Part shown: positions 26,504 to 34,024 of the stretch, piece after piece
Numbering within the stretch: position 1 is the stretch's first letter
How the letters are laid out: every line of letters begins with the position of its first letter
Position numbers and translations under genes: made by a program
The notes under the pieces: generated by a model
The model's database searches: none
What the model was told of the DNA's origin: nothing
The model's input: the letters and a program-made list of their open reading frames with translations, nothing else
From: Kofleriaceae bacterium
GTDB lineage: Bacteria; Myxococcota_A; Polyangia; Haliangiales; Haliangiaceae
Direction of reading: 5' to 3'
NCBI GenBank assembly: GCA_018058095.1
Contig: JAGPCO010000034.1
Span: forward strand, 1-59,312
Length of the DNA: 59,312 nt

Positions 26504-27877
26504 CTACAGGCGCGCGATCATGTCGCCCAGGAGCTGGTCGACCGTCGACACCACCCGGGTCATGGCCTCGGCGGCGTGCTGGAACCGGGCCAGCTGGGTC
26601 ATCTCCTCGTCGAGGTCGACCCCGGCGAAGGCATCGCGCAGGCCGGCCAGGTGGGTGCCGACGGTGCGGTCACGCTCGTAGGCCGCGGTGGCGTCGGCGG
26701 CGATCCGGCCGACGCCGGCCGACAGGTCGATGGCCGCGTCGGTCAAGGTCCGGGTGCCGCCGGTGGCGACGCGCTGGCCGGCCACCTGGTTGAGCGCCAG
26801 CGCCCCGCTGTTGTCACCGACGCCGGCGCCGACGGCGGCCGAGGCCAGGAGGTCGCTGTCGGCGGCCACGGTCGGGTCGACCTCGAACGCCAGGGCCGCG
26901 CCGGTCGGGCCGGCCGCGGGCACGAACAGGTCGCGCCCGGTGCCGCCGTCCAGGCCGGCCCCGGTGCGGTGCACGTTGTTGTAGGCGGTGCTGACGTCGA
27001 ACGCCAGCGCGTCGAGGCTGGCCGCCGCCGCGGTGGAGGCGTCATCGCGGAAGGCCAGGTCGCCGCCGACCTGGCCGGCCCGCAGCTCGCGGGTGACGTC
27101 GCGCCGCTGGTTGCCCGACACCACCTCGACCTGGGCGAACCCGGTCACCGGGTCGGCGCTGGTGCTCAGGCTGGCGGCGTGGACGCCGTCGACCAGCACC
27201 GCGCCACCATCGAGGACGAAGCGCATGTGGCCGTCCGGGTCGATCCGGGCCCGGCCGCCGACGAGGTCGGCCAGCTGGGTCGCCAGCTGGTCGCGCCGGT
27301 CGCGCAGCGTCGGGTCATCGGTCATGGCCAGGCTGCGGTTGGCCTCGGCCAGCTGACCGGTCAGGGTGTTGGCGACCGAGGTGTTGGCGATGATCCGCGC
27401 GTCGGCGTCGTCCTGGCTGGCATCGATCGACTCGGCCCGACGCCGGATGTTGGCGGCCAGGTCGCCGGCGGCGGCGACCGCGGCGTCGCGCAGGTTGCGG
27501 TCGAGCGGCGCGGCCGCGACCTCGCCCAGCTTGGAGGACAGGGCCGCGAGCGACTGCTCGATGCCCGGCCCGGCCGACGCGACCAGGTGCTCGAGGTCGA
27601 GCATGGCGCGGTGGAACGCCGAGGACATGCCGAGCGCGCCCGAGGCGGTCCGCATGCGGCCCGACAGCATCTCGTTGGCGTAGCGCTGGGTCGCCTCGGC
27701 CCGGACGCCCCCTGGCAGGACGCGGTTGGTCATCGGCTCGGCCCGGAGGTCGACCCGCTCGCGCGAATAACCCTCGGTGTTGACGTTGGCGACGTTGTTG
27801 GCGGCGACGCTGACCCCCGCGTTCTGAGCGGCGATGCCGCTGGCGCCGAGGCCGAGCAGGGACAGCAGGTTGCTCAT
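26504..27877 (-). CDS. flgK: FlgK, hook-filament junction protein
   Basis: A 457-residue hook-associated protein 1. It starts MSNLLSLLGLGASGIAAQNA, then VAANNVANVNTEGYSRERVD, the family signature. It ends DEEMTQLARFQHAAEAMTRVVSTVDQLLG, the normal C-terminal helix. The middle has DRRDQLATQLADLVG as in other FlgK proteins. The ATG at 27877 is set by this signature; no clear Shine-Dalgarno site precedes it. It joins the hook to the filament with FlgL. Confidence 0.94.
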   Translation of the reverse strand: MSNLLSLLGLGASGIAAQNAGVSVAANNVANVNTEGYSRERVDLRAEPMTNRVLPGGVRAEATQRYANEMLSGRMRTASGALGMSSAFHRAMLDLEHLVASAGPGIEQSLAALSSKLGEVAAAPLDRNLRDAAVAAAGDLAANIRRRAESIDASQDDADARIIANTSVANTLTGQLAEANRSLAMTDDPTLRDRRDQLATQLADLVGGRARIDPDGHMRFVLDGGAVLVDGVHAASLSTSADPVTGFAQVEVVSGNQRRDVTRELRAGQVGGDLAFRDDASTAAAASLDALAFDVSTAYNNVHRTGAGLDGGTGRDLFVPAAGPTGAALAFEVDPTVAADSDLLASAAVGAGVGDNSGALALNQVAGQRVATGGTRTLTDAAIDLSAGVGRIAADATAAYERDRTVGTHLAGLRDAFAGVDLDEEMTQLARFQHAAEAMTRVVSTVDQLLGDMIARL

Positions 27878-27920
27878 GGTGGATCGGGGGGTGGGGTGGG
27901 TGGCGTCGGGGCGGGTGTCG

Positions 27921-28460
27921 TCAGATGGTGGCGATGATGCGGAGCGGGCGGGTCTGCGCCGTGCGCTTGGCGTGCTTGTCGTAGCCGTCCTCGACCTCGC
28001 CCAGGGCGGCGGCGATGGCCTCGCGCGCGGCGGCGATGAGGAGGCCATTGGCCTGGCCCTCGGCGCGGACCAGGCGGACCAGGGTCGCGACCTGGTGCCG
28101 GCGCTCGGGGCTGGCCGGGTGGGCGACCCGGGTGCGGCCGGCGCGTTCGGTCAGCGACTCCAGGCCGGCGATGACCCGTCGCTTGTCGTCGTCGACCAGG
28201 CGCATGAGGTCGGGGTCGAGCGCGGCGATGGCCTGGCGCTCGCGCCCGAGCGCGGCGCGCATCTGCTCGGCCAGGTCGGCCAGCTCGTCGAGGTGGGCCG
28301 GGTCCTCGATCAGGTCCCACAGCGGGGTGGCCGGATCGGCCCCGGTCGGCGACGCGTCACCGTCCGCGGTCGCGCGCTCGCCGGCGGGCGAGGCGGGACC
28401 ACGCGATGGGGCCGAGCGGCGCAACGCGGGCGGGAGCTTGTAGGCGTGGGCTGAGGACAT
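27921..28460 (-). CDS. flgN: FlgN-like export chaperone
   Basis: A 179-residue protein placed between flgM and flgK, as in most flagellated bacteria. Residues 45-130 form helices with LAEQMRAALGRERQAIAALDPDLMRLVDDDKRRVIAGLESL, which fits the FlgN pattern (E...L..gd...l......K..l...l). It has an extra low-complexity N-terminus of about 45 residues. FlgN holds FlgK and FlgL before export. Family assignment rests on position plus this block. Confidence 0.75.
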   Translation of the reverse strand: MSSAHAYKLPPALRRSAPSRGPASPAGERATADGDASPTGADPATPLWDLIEDPAHLDELADLAEQMRAALGRERQAIAALDPDLMRLVDDDKRRVIAGLESLTERAGRTRVAHPASPERRHQVATLVRLVRAEGQANGLLIAAAREAIAAALGEVEDGYDKHAKRTAQTRPLRIIATI

Positions 28461-28501
28461 GCGGGGGCGCCTCCTTGGCGGCGGTGCACCCTCGACGGGA
28501 C

Positions 28502-28759
28502 CTAACGACTACGCGTCAGGTCGTCATCGACGATGCGCTCGGCCAGCTTGTCGAGGTCGACAGCGTACTGGCCGGTGGAGATGAGCTCGCGGACCCGCGC
28601 GATCCGCTCGGCGATGCCGGATTCGATCGCCGACCCGCCGTCGCTGGACGCGGTCAGCTCGACCACGCTCGACGGCGTGGACCGATCGCGCTCGGCGGCT
28701 CGGGGGTCGCGGGGCTTGGGCTCGGTGATCGGGGCTAGCTTGCTTGGGTCGATGCGCAT
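28502..28759 (-). CDS. flgM: FlgM, anti-sigma-28 factor
   Basis: An 85-residue protein. The end (ERIARVRELISTGQYAVDLDKLAERIVDD) is the FlgM sigma-binding region (i..lk..i..G.Y.vd..kvA..il). The start has the usual disordered, charged form. The ATG at 28759 has TTGGAGG upstream. FlgM holds FliA inactive until the hook is complete and FlgM is exported through it. It is preceded by a near-perfect FliA promoter (28778-28804), giving negative feedback, and it leads the flgM-N-K-L unit. Confidence 0.9.
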   Translation of the reverse strand: MRIDPSKLAPITEPKPRDPRAAERDRSTPSSVVELTASSDGGSAIESGIAERIARVRELISTGQYAVDLDKLAERIVDDDLTRSR

Positions 28760-28777
28760 GGGCGCCTCCAACCGTGT

Positions 28778-28804
28778 GTATCGGCCGGGGCCGCTCATCC
28801 TTTA
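28778..28804 (-). promoter_or_regulatory. Sigma-28 (FliA) promoter of flgM
   Basis: On the minus strand TAAA, exactly 15 bases, then GCCGATAC: 11 of 12 consensus positions (TAAA-N15-GCCGATAA). The -35 TAAAG starts with the TAA stop codon of flgJ. The expected transcript starts about 11 nt before the flgM ATG. This is the clearest late-class promoter in the window. Confidence 0.85.
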
Positions 28805-29659
28805 GGGGTGATCGTGCGGGTCCGGGGCGGCGCCCGAGGGCGCGGCGCCGGTGAGGTAAGGCCTTGGATCGACGGCGGTTCCGTCCTGGCGCACCTCGAA
28901 GTGCAGGTGTGGCCCGGTCGACCGGCCGGTCGAGCCAACCTTGCCGATGGCGACCCCAGCCTCGACCTTGGCACCCACCTCGACGGAGATCTCCGACAGG
29001 TGGGCGTAGCGGGTCGTCATGCCATCGCCGTGGTCGACCACGATCAGGTTGCCATAGGTCCCTGCTGCCTCGGCCCGCACCACCGTCCCCGCCGCCGCCG
29101 CGACCACCGGGGCGCCGGTCGGCGCCGCGATGTCCTGGCCGAGGTGTCGACTGACGTCACCCGTCAGCGGATCATGACGGGTGCCGAACACCGAGCTGAG
29201 TCGCCCGACTGCTGGGACGGTGAGTCGGCCATTCTCTGAGCCGATGAAGCCGGCCGGGACCGGCGCCGGCGCGGGCCGCTCGCCCCGGTGCAGCACGGCG
29301 GTGGCCGGCGCCGGGGCCGGGCCGACCACCTCGGCGCTCGGGTCGAGCTGGGCGATGAAGGTCTGGGCCAGGCCGACGCCACCGGCGCGGCTCATCGACT
29401 CGGTCAGGGAGTCGTCGAGCATGTTGCGGAAGGTGTCGCCGGCGAAGCCGCCCGACAGCAGGGCGTCTCCGCCGCTGGCCCGGGCCTCGCGCAGGAGCTG
29501 GCGCAGGAAGAAGCCCTCGAGGTGGCCGGCCGCGGTGGCGGCGTCGTCGCGCACCTCGGGCGCGTCGGCCCGGGCGCCGCGTTCGCTCGGGCCGGCCAGC
29601 CGGACCGGACCGAGCGCGGTGGCAGCCGCGGCGGTGCTGCCGATCGGCGCCGCGGTCAC
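28802..29659 (-). CDS. flgJ: FlgJ-type rod-binding protein fused to an M23 peptidase
   Basis: A 285-residue protein of two parts. Residues 40-110 are the rod-binding domain (HLEGFFLRQLLREARAS, FAGDTFRNMLDDSLTESMSRAGGVGLA), as in the FlgJ N-terminus. Residues 150-275 are a LytM/M23 metallopeptidase: SSVFGTRHDPLTG...RHLGQDIAAPTGAPV, then HGDGMTTRYAHLSE and GPHLHFEVRQDG. These keep the Zn ligands of the H...D and HLH motifs. In enterobacterial FlgJ the second half is a glycoside hydrolase instead. It should open peptidoglycan for the growing rod by cutting peptide cross-links. The GTG start overlaps the flgI stop. Confidence 0.88.
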   Translation of the reverse strand: MTAAPIGSTAAAATALGPVRLAGPSERGARADAPEVRDDAATAAGHLEGFFLRQLLREARASGGDALLSGGFAGDTFRNMLDDSLTESMSRAGGVGLAQTFIAQLDPSAEVVGPAPAPATAVLHRGERPAPAPVPAGFIGSENGRLTVPAVGRLSSVFGTRHDPLTGDVSRHLGQDIAAPTGAPVVAAAAGTVVRAEAAGTYGNLIVVDHGDGMTTRYAHLSEISVEVGAKVEAGVAIGKVGSTGRSTGPHLHFEVRQDGTAVDPRPYLTGAAPSGAAPDPHDHP

Positions 29660-30789
29660 AGCACCTCCAGGTCGGCGCGCAGGGCCCCGGCCGCCTTGAG
29701 GGCGCCCAGGATCGACACCAGGTCGCGCGGCTTGACCCCGAGCGCGTTGAGGGCGGCGGCGACGTCGCCGACGCTGGCCGCGCCCTCGATCACGGTGAGC
29801 TGGCCGCCCTGCTCGTCGACCTTGACGTCGGTGGCGGGGGTGACGGCGGTCTTGCCGCCGCTGAGCGGGCCCGGCTGCGACACCGCGCTGGCCTCGTTGA
29901 TCTGGATCGTGATGCCGCCGTAGGCGATGGCCGCCTTGCCGAGCCGGACGTGCTCGCCGACCACGACGGTGCCGGTGCGCTCGTCGACGATGATCTTGGC
30001 GCCGGCGTCGGGCGCGACCTCGAGCGCCTCGAGCTGGGCGATGAGCGCGGGCACCTTGCCGCGCTGGCCGGCCCCGAGCGGCACGACCACGGCGCCGGCG
30101 TCGCGGGCGCGCGCGCTGCCCGGGCCGAGCGCGGCCTCGATGGCGGTGGCGATGCGGGTGGCGGTGGTGAAGTCGGGGCTGGCCAGCACCAGCACCAGCT
30201 CGCGGCTGGGCAGGGTGGTGGGGGCGCCGGCCTCGACGGTGGCGCCGCCGGGCAGCCGGGCCACGGTGACGTGGTTCTTCTTGCTCGACGAGCCGGACCC
30301 ACCCTCGGCCGCGAAGCCGCCGACGGTCAGCGCGCCCTGGGCCAGGGCCCAGGTCTGGCCGTCGGCGCCCTTGAGCGGGGTGGCGATGAGCATGCCGCCG
30401 CCCAGGCTCTTGGCCGACCCCATCGACGCCACCGTGACGTCGAGGGCCTGGCCGGGGCGGGCGAACGGCGGCAGCTCGGCGGTGATCACCACCGCCGCCA
30501 CGTTCTTGGCCTTGATCTCGCCGGCGTCGATGGTGACGCCGAGCCGCTTGAGCATCTTGGCCAGGCTGCGCCGGACCACCGGCGAGCGGGCGTCGTCGCC
30601 GGTGCCATCGAGGCCAACGACGATGCCGAAGCCGGTCAGCTGGTTGGCGCGGACGCCTTCGATCGTGACCAGCTCCTTGAGCCGGTCGGCCCGGGCCGGC
30701 GCGCCGGCGCTGGCCAGCACGGCCAGGGTCAGGGCCAGGGCGTGGGCGAGGACGCGGCCGAGGCGAGGGGGAGCGCGGTGGCGGGACAT
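29656..30789 (-). CDS. flgI: FlgI, periplasmic P-ring protein
   Basis: A 377-residue precursor with a signal peptide (LGRVLAHALALTLAVLASAGAPARA, cut before DRLKEL). The mature part starts DRLKELVTIEGVRANQLTGF and has GIVVGLDGTGDD, then the conserved ending VSILGALKAAGALRADLEVL. It forms the bushing around the rod in the peptidoglycan layer. GGAGG precedes the ATG at 30789. It stands 44 bp after flgH. Together with FlgH it shows a diderm (Gram-negative) envelope. Confidence 0.95.
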   Translation of the reverse strand: MSRHRAPPRLGRVLAHALALTLAVLASAGAPARADRLKELVTIEGVRANQLTGFGIVVGLDGTGDDARSPVVRRSLAKMLKRLGVTIDAGEIKAKNVAAVVITAELPPFARPGQALDVTVASMGSAKSLGGGMLIATPLKGADGQTWALAQGALTVGGFAAEGGSGSSSKKNHVTVARLPGGATVEAGAPTTLPSRELVLVLASPDFTTATRIATAIEAALGPGSARARDAGAVVVPLGAGQRGKVPALIAQLEALEVAPDAGAKIIVDERTGTVVVGEHVRLGKAAIAYGGITIQINEASAVSQPGPLSGGKTAVTPATDVKVDEQGGQLTVIEGAASVGDVAAALNALGVKPRDLVSILGALKAAGALRADLEVL

Positions 30790-30833
30790 GGGACCTCCGG
30801 GGCTTGGGGGCATCGGCGTCGGCGCGAGCGTGG

Positions 30834-31529
30834 TCACAGCGGCCACAGCCGGGCCATGAGGCGCGATAGCCAGCCGCGCCGCTGCTGGTCGGTCACGTCG
30901 CCGCGCCCGGTGTATTCGATCTCGGCGTCGGCCAGGCGCGAGCTGGGCACGCTGTTGTCCTCGCCGATGTCGCGCCGCCGGACCAGGCCGCTGACGTAGA
31001 TGTGGTGCTCCTCGTTGCCGACCAGCACGACCTTGGTGCCCTCGACGAACAGGTCGCCGTTGCCGAGCACCTCGCGGACCCGGACCGGCAGCGTGGCCGA
31101 CAGCTGGCCCTCGCGCTGGTGCGAGCCGGCGCCGGTGAACTTCATCTCCGACTCGCTGGCGAACAGCTTGGAGGGGTCGAGGTCGGGGTATTGCCGCTGC
31201 AGCGCGGCGAGCAGGCCGACCGCGGCCGGCATGCCGTAGCTGGCCTCGTCCTTCTTGCCGAGCTTGGTCGAGGCGTCGCGGCTGGCCGAGTCGCGCTCGT
31301 CGATGCGGATGACCAGGATGTCACCCAGGCGGCTGGCGACGTCGTCCTCGAACATGCCGGCGCCGGCGGCGTACAGGCTGCCGTCGCGCGCGCGGGCCGG
31401 GCCGGCCACGTCGCCGTGGGCGAAGTGGCGCCGCTTGGCCTGGTACGGAGTGATGTGGGTGGCACAGCCGGCCAGGGCCAGGCCGACGGCGAGCGCCAGG
31501 GTGGTGACGGGACGGCGGCGGCGGTTCAT
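30834..31529 (-). CDS. flgH: FlgH, outer-membrane L-ring lipoprotein
   Basis: A 231-residue lipoprotein with the lipobox ALAGC at residues 18-22. It has GSLYAAGAGMFEDDVASRLGDILVIRIDERDSA, the FlgH signature (slf......l..D...r.vGDivtv.i.e...a), and the ending YTGRGDVTDQQRRGWLSRL. It forms the L ring in the outer membrane. The ATG overlaps the flgA stop (ATGA). Confidence 0.95.
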   Translation of the reverse strand: MNRRRRPVTTLALAVGLALAGCATHITPYQAKRRHFAHGDVAGPARARDGSLYAAGAGMFEDDVASRLGDILVIRIDERDSASRDASTKLGKKDEASYGMPAAVGLLAALQRQYPDLDPSKLFASESEMKFTGAGSHQREGQLSATLPVRVREVLGNGDLFVEGTKVVLVGNEEHHIYVSGLVRRRDIGEDNSVPSSRLADAEIEYTGRGDVTDQQRRGWLSRLMARLWPL

Positions 31530-32224
31530 GGCAGCTCCACGGCGAGAGTGGTGCGGTCGATCAGGGTCCCGCGCACGGAGGCGCCGCTGGCCAGGCGCGC
31601 GGTGGCGGTGGTGCCAGGCCGGGCCGCCGCCACCAGCTCGCCGCTGGTCGACACGGTGAGCCGGCCGCGCGCGACCAGGATCCGCAGCGCGGCGCCGCGG
31701 GCGACCGGCGCCGGCAGCGTCACCGCGGCGCGCGCCACGTCGGCGCCGGCGGCGAGGTCGCGCGCGGCCACGCTGCCGACCAGCTCGGTCGGGCTGCTGG
31801 CCAGGCGCGCCCGCTCGCGCGCGCCGCCGACGCGGTGGTCGACCCGCAGGTCGGCCGGGCCCAGCACCTCGCCGGCGGCGACGGCCCGGGTGGTGACGAC
31901 GACGTCGACCGGCTGGCCCAGCGTCAGGGTGGCCCAGCCGCGCCGGGTCGGCGCGCGCCCGGTCGGCGCGACCTCGACGCGGACGCTGACCCGGCCGGCG
32001 CGCGGGGCGCGCAGCCAGCGCAGCGAGACGGCCTCGGCCGGGACGTCGAGCGCGGCCCAGCCCCTCGGCAGCTCGAGCGCGCCGATGGCCAGCGCGGGCG
32101 GCAGCTCCTCGCTGGCGAGGGCCGACACCAGGTCGGGCAGGGGCTCGGCCGCGACCGGGCCGGCCAGCAGCAGGGCCGCGGCGGCGGCCAGGGACGCGGT
32201 CGAGACGGGGCGGGAGGGCGTCAT
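31526..32224 (-). CDS. flgA: FlgA, P-ring assembly chaperone
   Basis: A 232-residue protein with a signal peptide (residues 1-26, ending VAAEP). The second half is a SAF domain and FlgA C-terminal fold: TRAVAAGEVLGPADLRVDHR, then VGSVAARDLAAGADVARAAV and GRLTVSTSGELVAAARPG. It assists FlgI polymerisation in the periplasm. It lies 8 bp after flgG and overlaps flgH. Confidence 0.9.
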   Translation of the reverse strand: MTPSRPVSTASLAAAAALLLAGPVAAEPLPDLVSALASEELPPALAIGALELPRGWAALDVPAEAVSLRWLRAPRAGRVSVRVEVAPTGRAPTRRGWATLTLGQPVDVVVTTRAVAAGEVLGPADLRVDHRVGGARERARLASSPTELVGSVAARDLAAGADVARAAVTLPAPVARGAALRILVARGRLTVSTSGELVAAARPGTTATARLASGASVRGTLIDRTTLAVELP

Positions 32225-32232
32225 GGCAGGCC

Positions 32233-33018
32233 TCAGCGGAGGTTGGCGGTGGCGGCCAGCATCTCGTCGCCGGCCTTGATGACCCGGGTGTTGACCTCGT
32301 ACGCGCGCTGGCCGGAGATGAGGTCGATCATCTCCTCGACGACGTTGACGTTGGACAGCTCGAGCGTGCCCTGCATCAGCCCGCCGGCGCCGTTCTCGCC
32401 CGGCGCGCCCAGCACCGCGGTGCCCGAGGCCTGGGTCTCCATGAACAGGGTCTTGCCCATGGCGGCCAGCCCGGCCGGGTTGACGAAGGTCGCGACCTGG
32501 AGCTGGCCGATCTCGACCGGCTGCGGATCGCCGGGGACGATGGCGCTGACCGTGCCGTCGGCGGCGATGTTGATGGACGTCGCCTCGGGCGGCACGGTCA
32601 GCTCGTCGCCGATGGCGTAGCCCTCGGAGGTGACGATGCGGCCCTCGCTGTCGAGCTGGAGCGCGCCGTTGCGGGTGTACGCGGTCTCGCCCGACGGCAT
32701 GGTCACCGGGAAGAAGCCGTCACCCTCGATGGCGACGTCGAGGGGGTTGCCGGTCTGGCGCAGCTCGCCCTGGCTGTAGGTGCGCTGGGTGGTGGTGACC
32801 CGGGTGCCGAGCCCGACCTCGAGGCCGGACGGCGCGGCGGTGCCGGCGCCGGTGGCCGCGCCCGGGGCGCGCAGCGTCTGGTACATGAGGTCGGCGAACT
32901 CGGCCCGGCCCTTCTTGAAGCCGGCGGTCGACACGTTGGCGATGTTGTTGGCGGTGACGTCCAGCTTGGTCTGCTGGGCTTCCATTCCCGAGGCGGCGGT
33001 CGATAGTGCTCTGAGCAT
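32233..33018 (-). CDS. flgG: FlgG, distal rod protein
   Basis: A 261-residue rod protein. It starts MLRALSTAASGMEAQQTKLD, then VTANNIANVSTAGFKKGRAEFADL, matching FlgG almost residue for residue. It ends VNVVEEMIDLISGQRAYEVNTRVIKAGDEML, also canonical. AGGAGA precedes the ATG. It forms the distal rod between FlgF and the hook. Confidence 0.96.
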   Translation of the reverse strand: MLRALSTAASGMEAQQTKLDVTANNIANVSTAGFKKGRAEFADLMYQTLRAPGAATGAGTAAPSGLEVGLGTRVTTTQRTYSQGELRQTGNPLDVAIEGDGFFPVTMPSGETAYTRNGALQLDSEGRIVTSEGYAIGDELTVPPEATSINIAADGTVSAIVPGDPQPVEIGQLQVATFVNPAGLAAMGKTLFMETQASGTAVLGAPGENGAGGLMQGTLELSNVNVVEEMIDLISGQRAYEVNTRVIKAGDEMLAATANLR

Positions 33019-33062
33019 GTCGTCTCCTGGGCAGCAGTGGGTGGTGGGGGGACAGGCCGCCG

Positions 33063-33773
33063 TCAGCGGCCGCGGCCGAGGTCGCGCGCGGCGCGCTGTT
33101 CGATCTGGGAGAAGCCCTCGATGACGCGCATGAGGGACTCGTACGTGCGCGAGACCTTGACCAGGTCGACCACGCCGCGCACGACGTTGACGTTGCTGGC
33201 CTCGAGCAGGCCCGACACCACCTTGGGCGGGTCGCCGGCCTGGGGCTGGCCGCGGGCGATGAGCAGGTTGCCACCGTCGTGGCCGAGCTGGTTCGGGGCG
33301 AACCGGGCCAGCGCCAGCTTGCCGACCACCGCGCCGTCGGCGCTGATCGTGCCGTCGTCGCCGACGGCGATGGCGCTGGCATCGGGCGGGATGATGAGCT
33401 CGCCGTCCTCGCCGCGCACGGCCAGGCCGTCGCCGTTGACCAGGCGCCCGCCGTCGTCGAGCGTGAAGTTGCCGGCCCGGGTGTAGCGCAGCCCCTGTGG
33501 GGTCTCGATCGTGAAGTAGCCCTCGCCGTCGAGCGCGAGGTCGAGCGGGTTGCCGGTCGCGGCCAGGGCCCCGGACGAGGCGTCGATCGCGCTCGGCGAC
33601 GCGCCGACCAGCTGGGTGTCGGGCGACCGGGCCTGGGCCAGGGCCTCGCTGAAGACCATGCGGCCGCCGCGGAAGGCCGGGGTGGCCGCGTTGGCGACGT
33701 TGTTGGCGGTGACGTCGAGCGCCTGCGACTGCGCGACGGCGCCGGCGGTGGCGATGTAGATGCCGCTGCCCAT
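33063..33773 (-). CDS. flgF: FlgF, proximal rod protein
   Basis: A 236-residue rod protein. It starts MGSGIYIATAGAVAQSQALD, then VTANNVANAATPAFRGGR, and ends EASNVNVVRGVVDLVKVSRTYESLMRVIEGFSQIEQRA. Divergence from FlgG (VKVSRTYE, not LISGQRAYE) marks it as FlgF. Its ribosome binding site (GAGGAG, 8 nt before the ATG) is contributed by the last copy of the 83-bp repeat, so its translation is tied to those micro-ORFs. Confidence 0.92.
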   Translation of the reverse strand: MGSGIYIATAGAVAQSQALDVTANNVANAATPAFRGGRMVFSEALAQARSPDTQLVGASPSAIDASSGALAATGNPLDLALDGEGYFTIETPQGLRYTRAGNFTLDDGGRLVNGDGLAVRGEDGELIIPPDASAIAVGDDGTISADGAVVGKLALARFAPNQLGHDGGNLLIARGQPQAGDPPKVVSGLLEASNVNVVRGVVDLVKVSRTYESLMRVIEGFSQIEQRAARDLGRGR

Positions 33774-33775
33774 GG

Positions 33776-33856
33776 TCAGCTCTCCTCGTCGGTCATGTCG
33801 GGATCGCCCACGTGGGTGGGCGGGTCGTCGAGGACGAGCCCGTGCGGATTCGCCAT
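33776..33856 (-). CDS. 26-codon micro-ORF, copy 3 (next to flgF)
   Basis: Encodes MANPHGLVLDDPPTHVG followed by DPDMTDEES and stop. The last ten residues equal those of FliA. GAGGAG lies 8 nt before its ATG, inside the preceding copy, and its own end supplies GAGGAG for flgF. It has no known family. It could be a coupling cistron whose translation carries ribosomes to flgF, or untranslated duplication debris. Confidence 0.45.
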   Translation of the reverse strand: MANPHGLVLDDPPTHVGDPDMTDEES

Positions 33857-33858
33857 GG

Positions 33859-33939
33859 TCAGCTCTCCTCGTCGGTCATGTCGGGATCGCCGACGTGGGT
33901 GGGCGGGTCGTCGAGGACGAGCCCGTGCGGATTCGTCAT
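33859..33939 (-). CDS. 26-codon micro-ORF, copy 2
   Basis: Same peptide as its neighbours except Thr instead of Ala at position 2 (MTNPHG); its second base difference, in the Val codon before GD, is silent. Start, stop, spacing and the GAGGAG site are intact. Two changes with no loss of frame hint at either recent origin or selection on the frame. Confidence 0.45.
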   Translation of the reverse strand: MTNPHGLVLDDPPTHVGDPDMTDEES

Positions 33940-33941
33940 GG

Positions 33942-34022
33942 TCAGCTCTCCTCGTCGGTCATGTCGGGATCGCCCACGTGGGTGGGCGGGTCGTCGAGGA
34001 CGAGCCCGTGCGGATTCGCCAT
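33942..34022 (-). CDS. 26-codon micro-ORF, copy 1 (next to fliA)
   Basis: Identical in sequence to copy 3. Its ATG lies 2 bases after the fliA stop codon (TGACCATG), with GAGGAG from the fliA end as ribosome binding site. It would therefore be translated by ribosomes finishing fliA. Confidence 0.45.
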   Translation of the reverse strand: MANPHGLVLDDPPTHVGDPDMTDEES

Positions 34023-34024
34023 GG

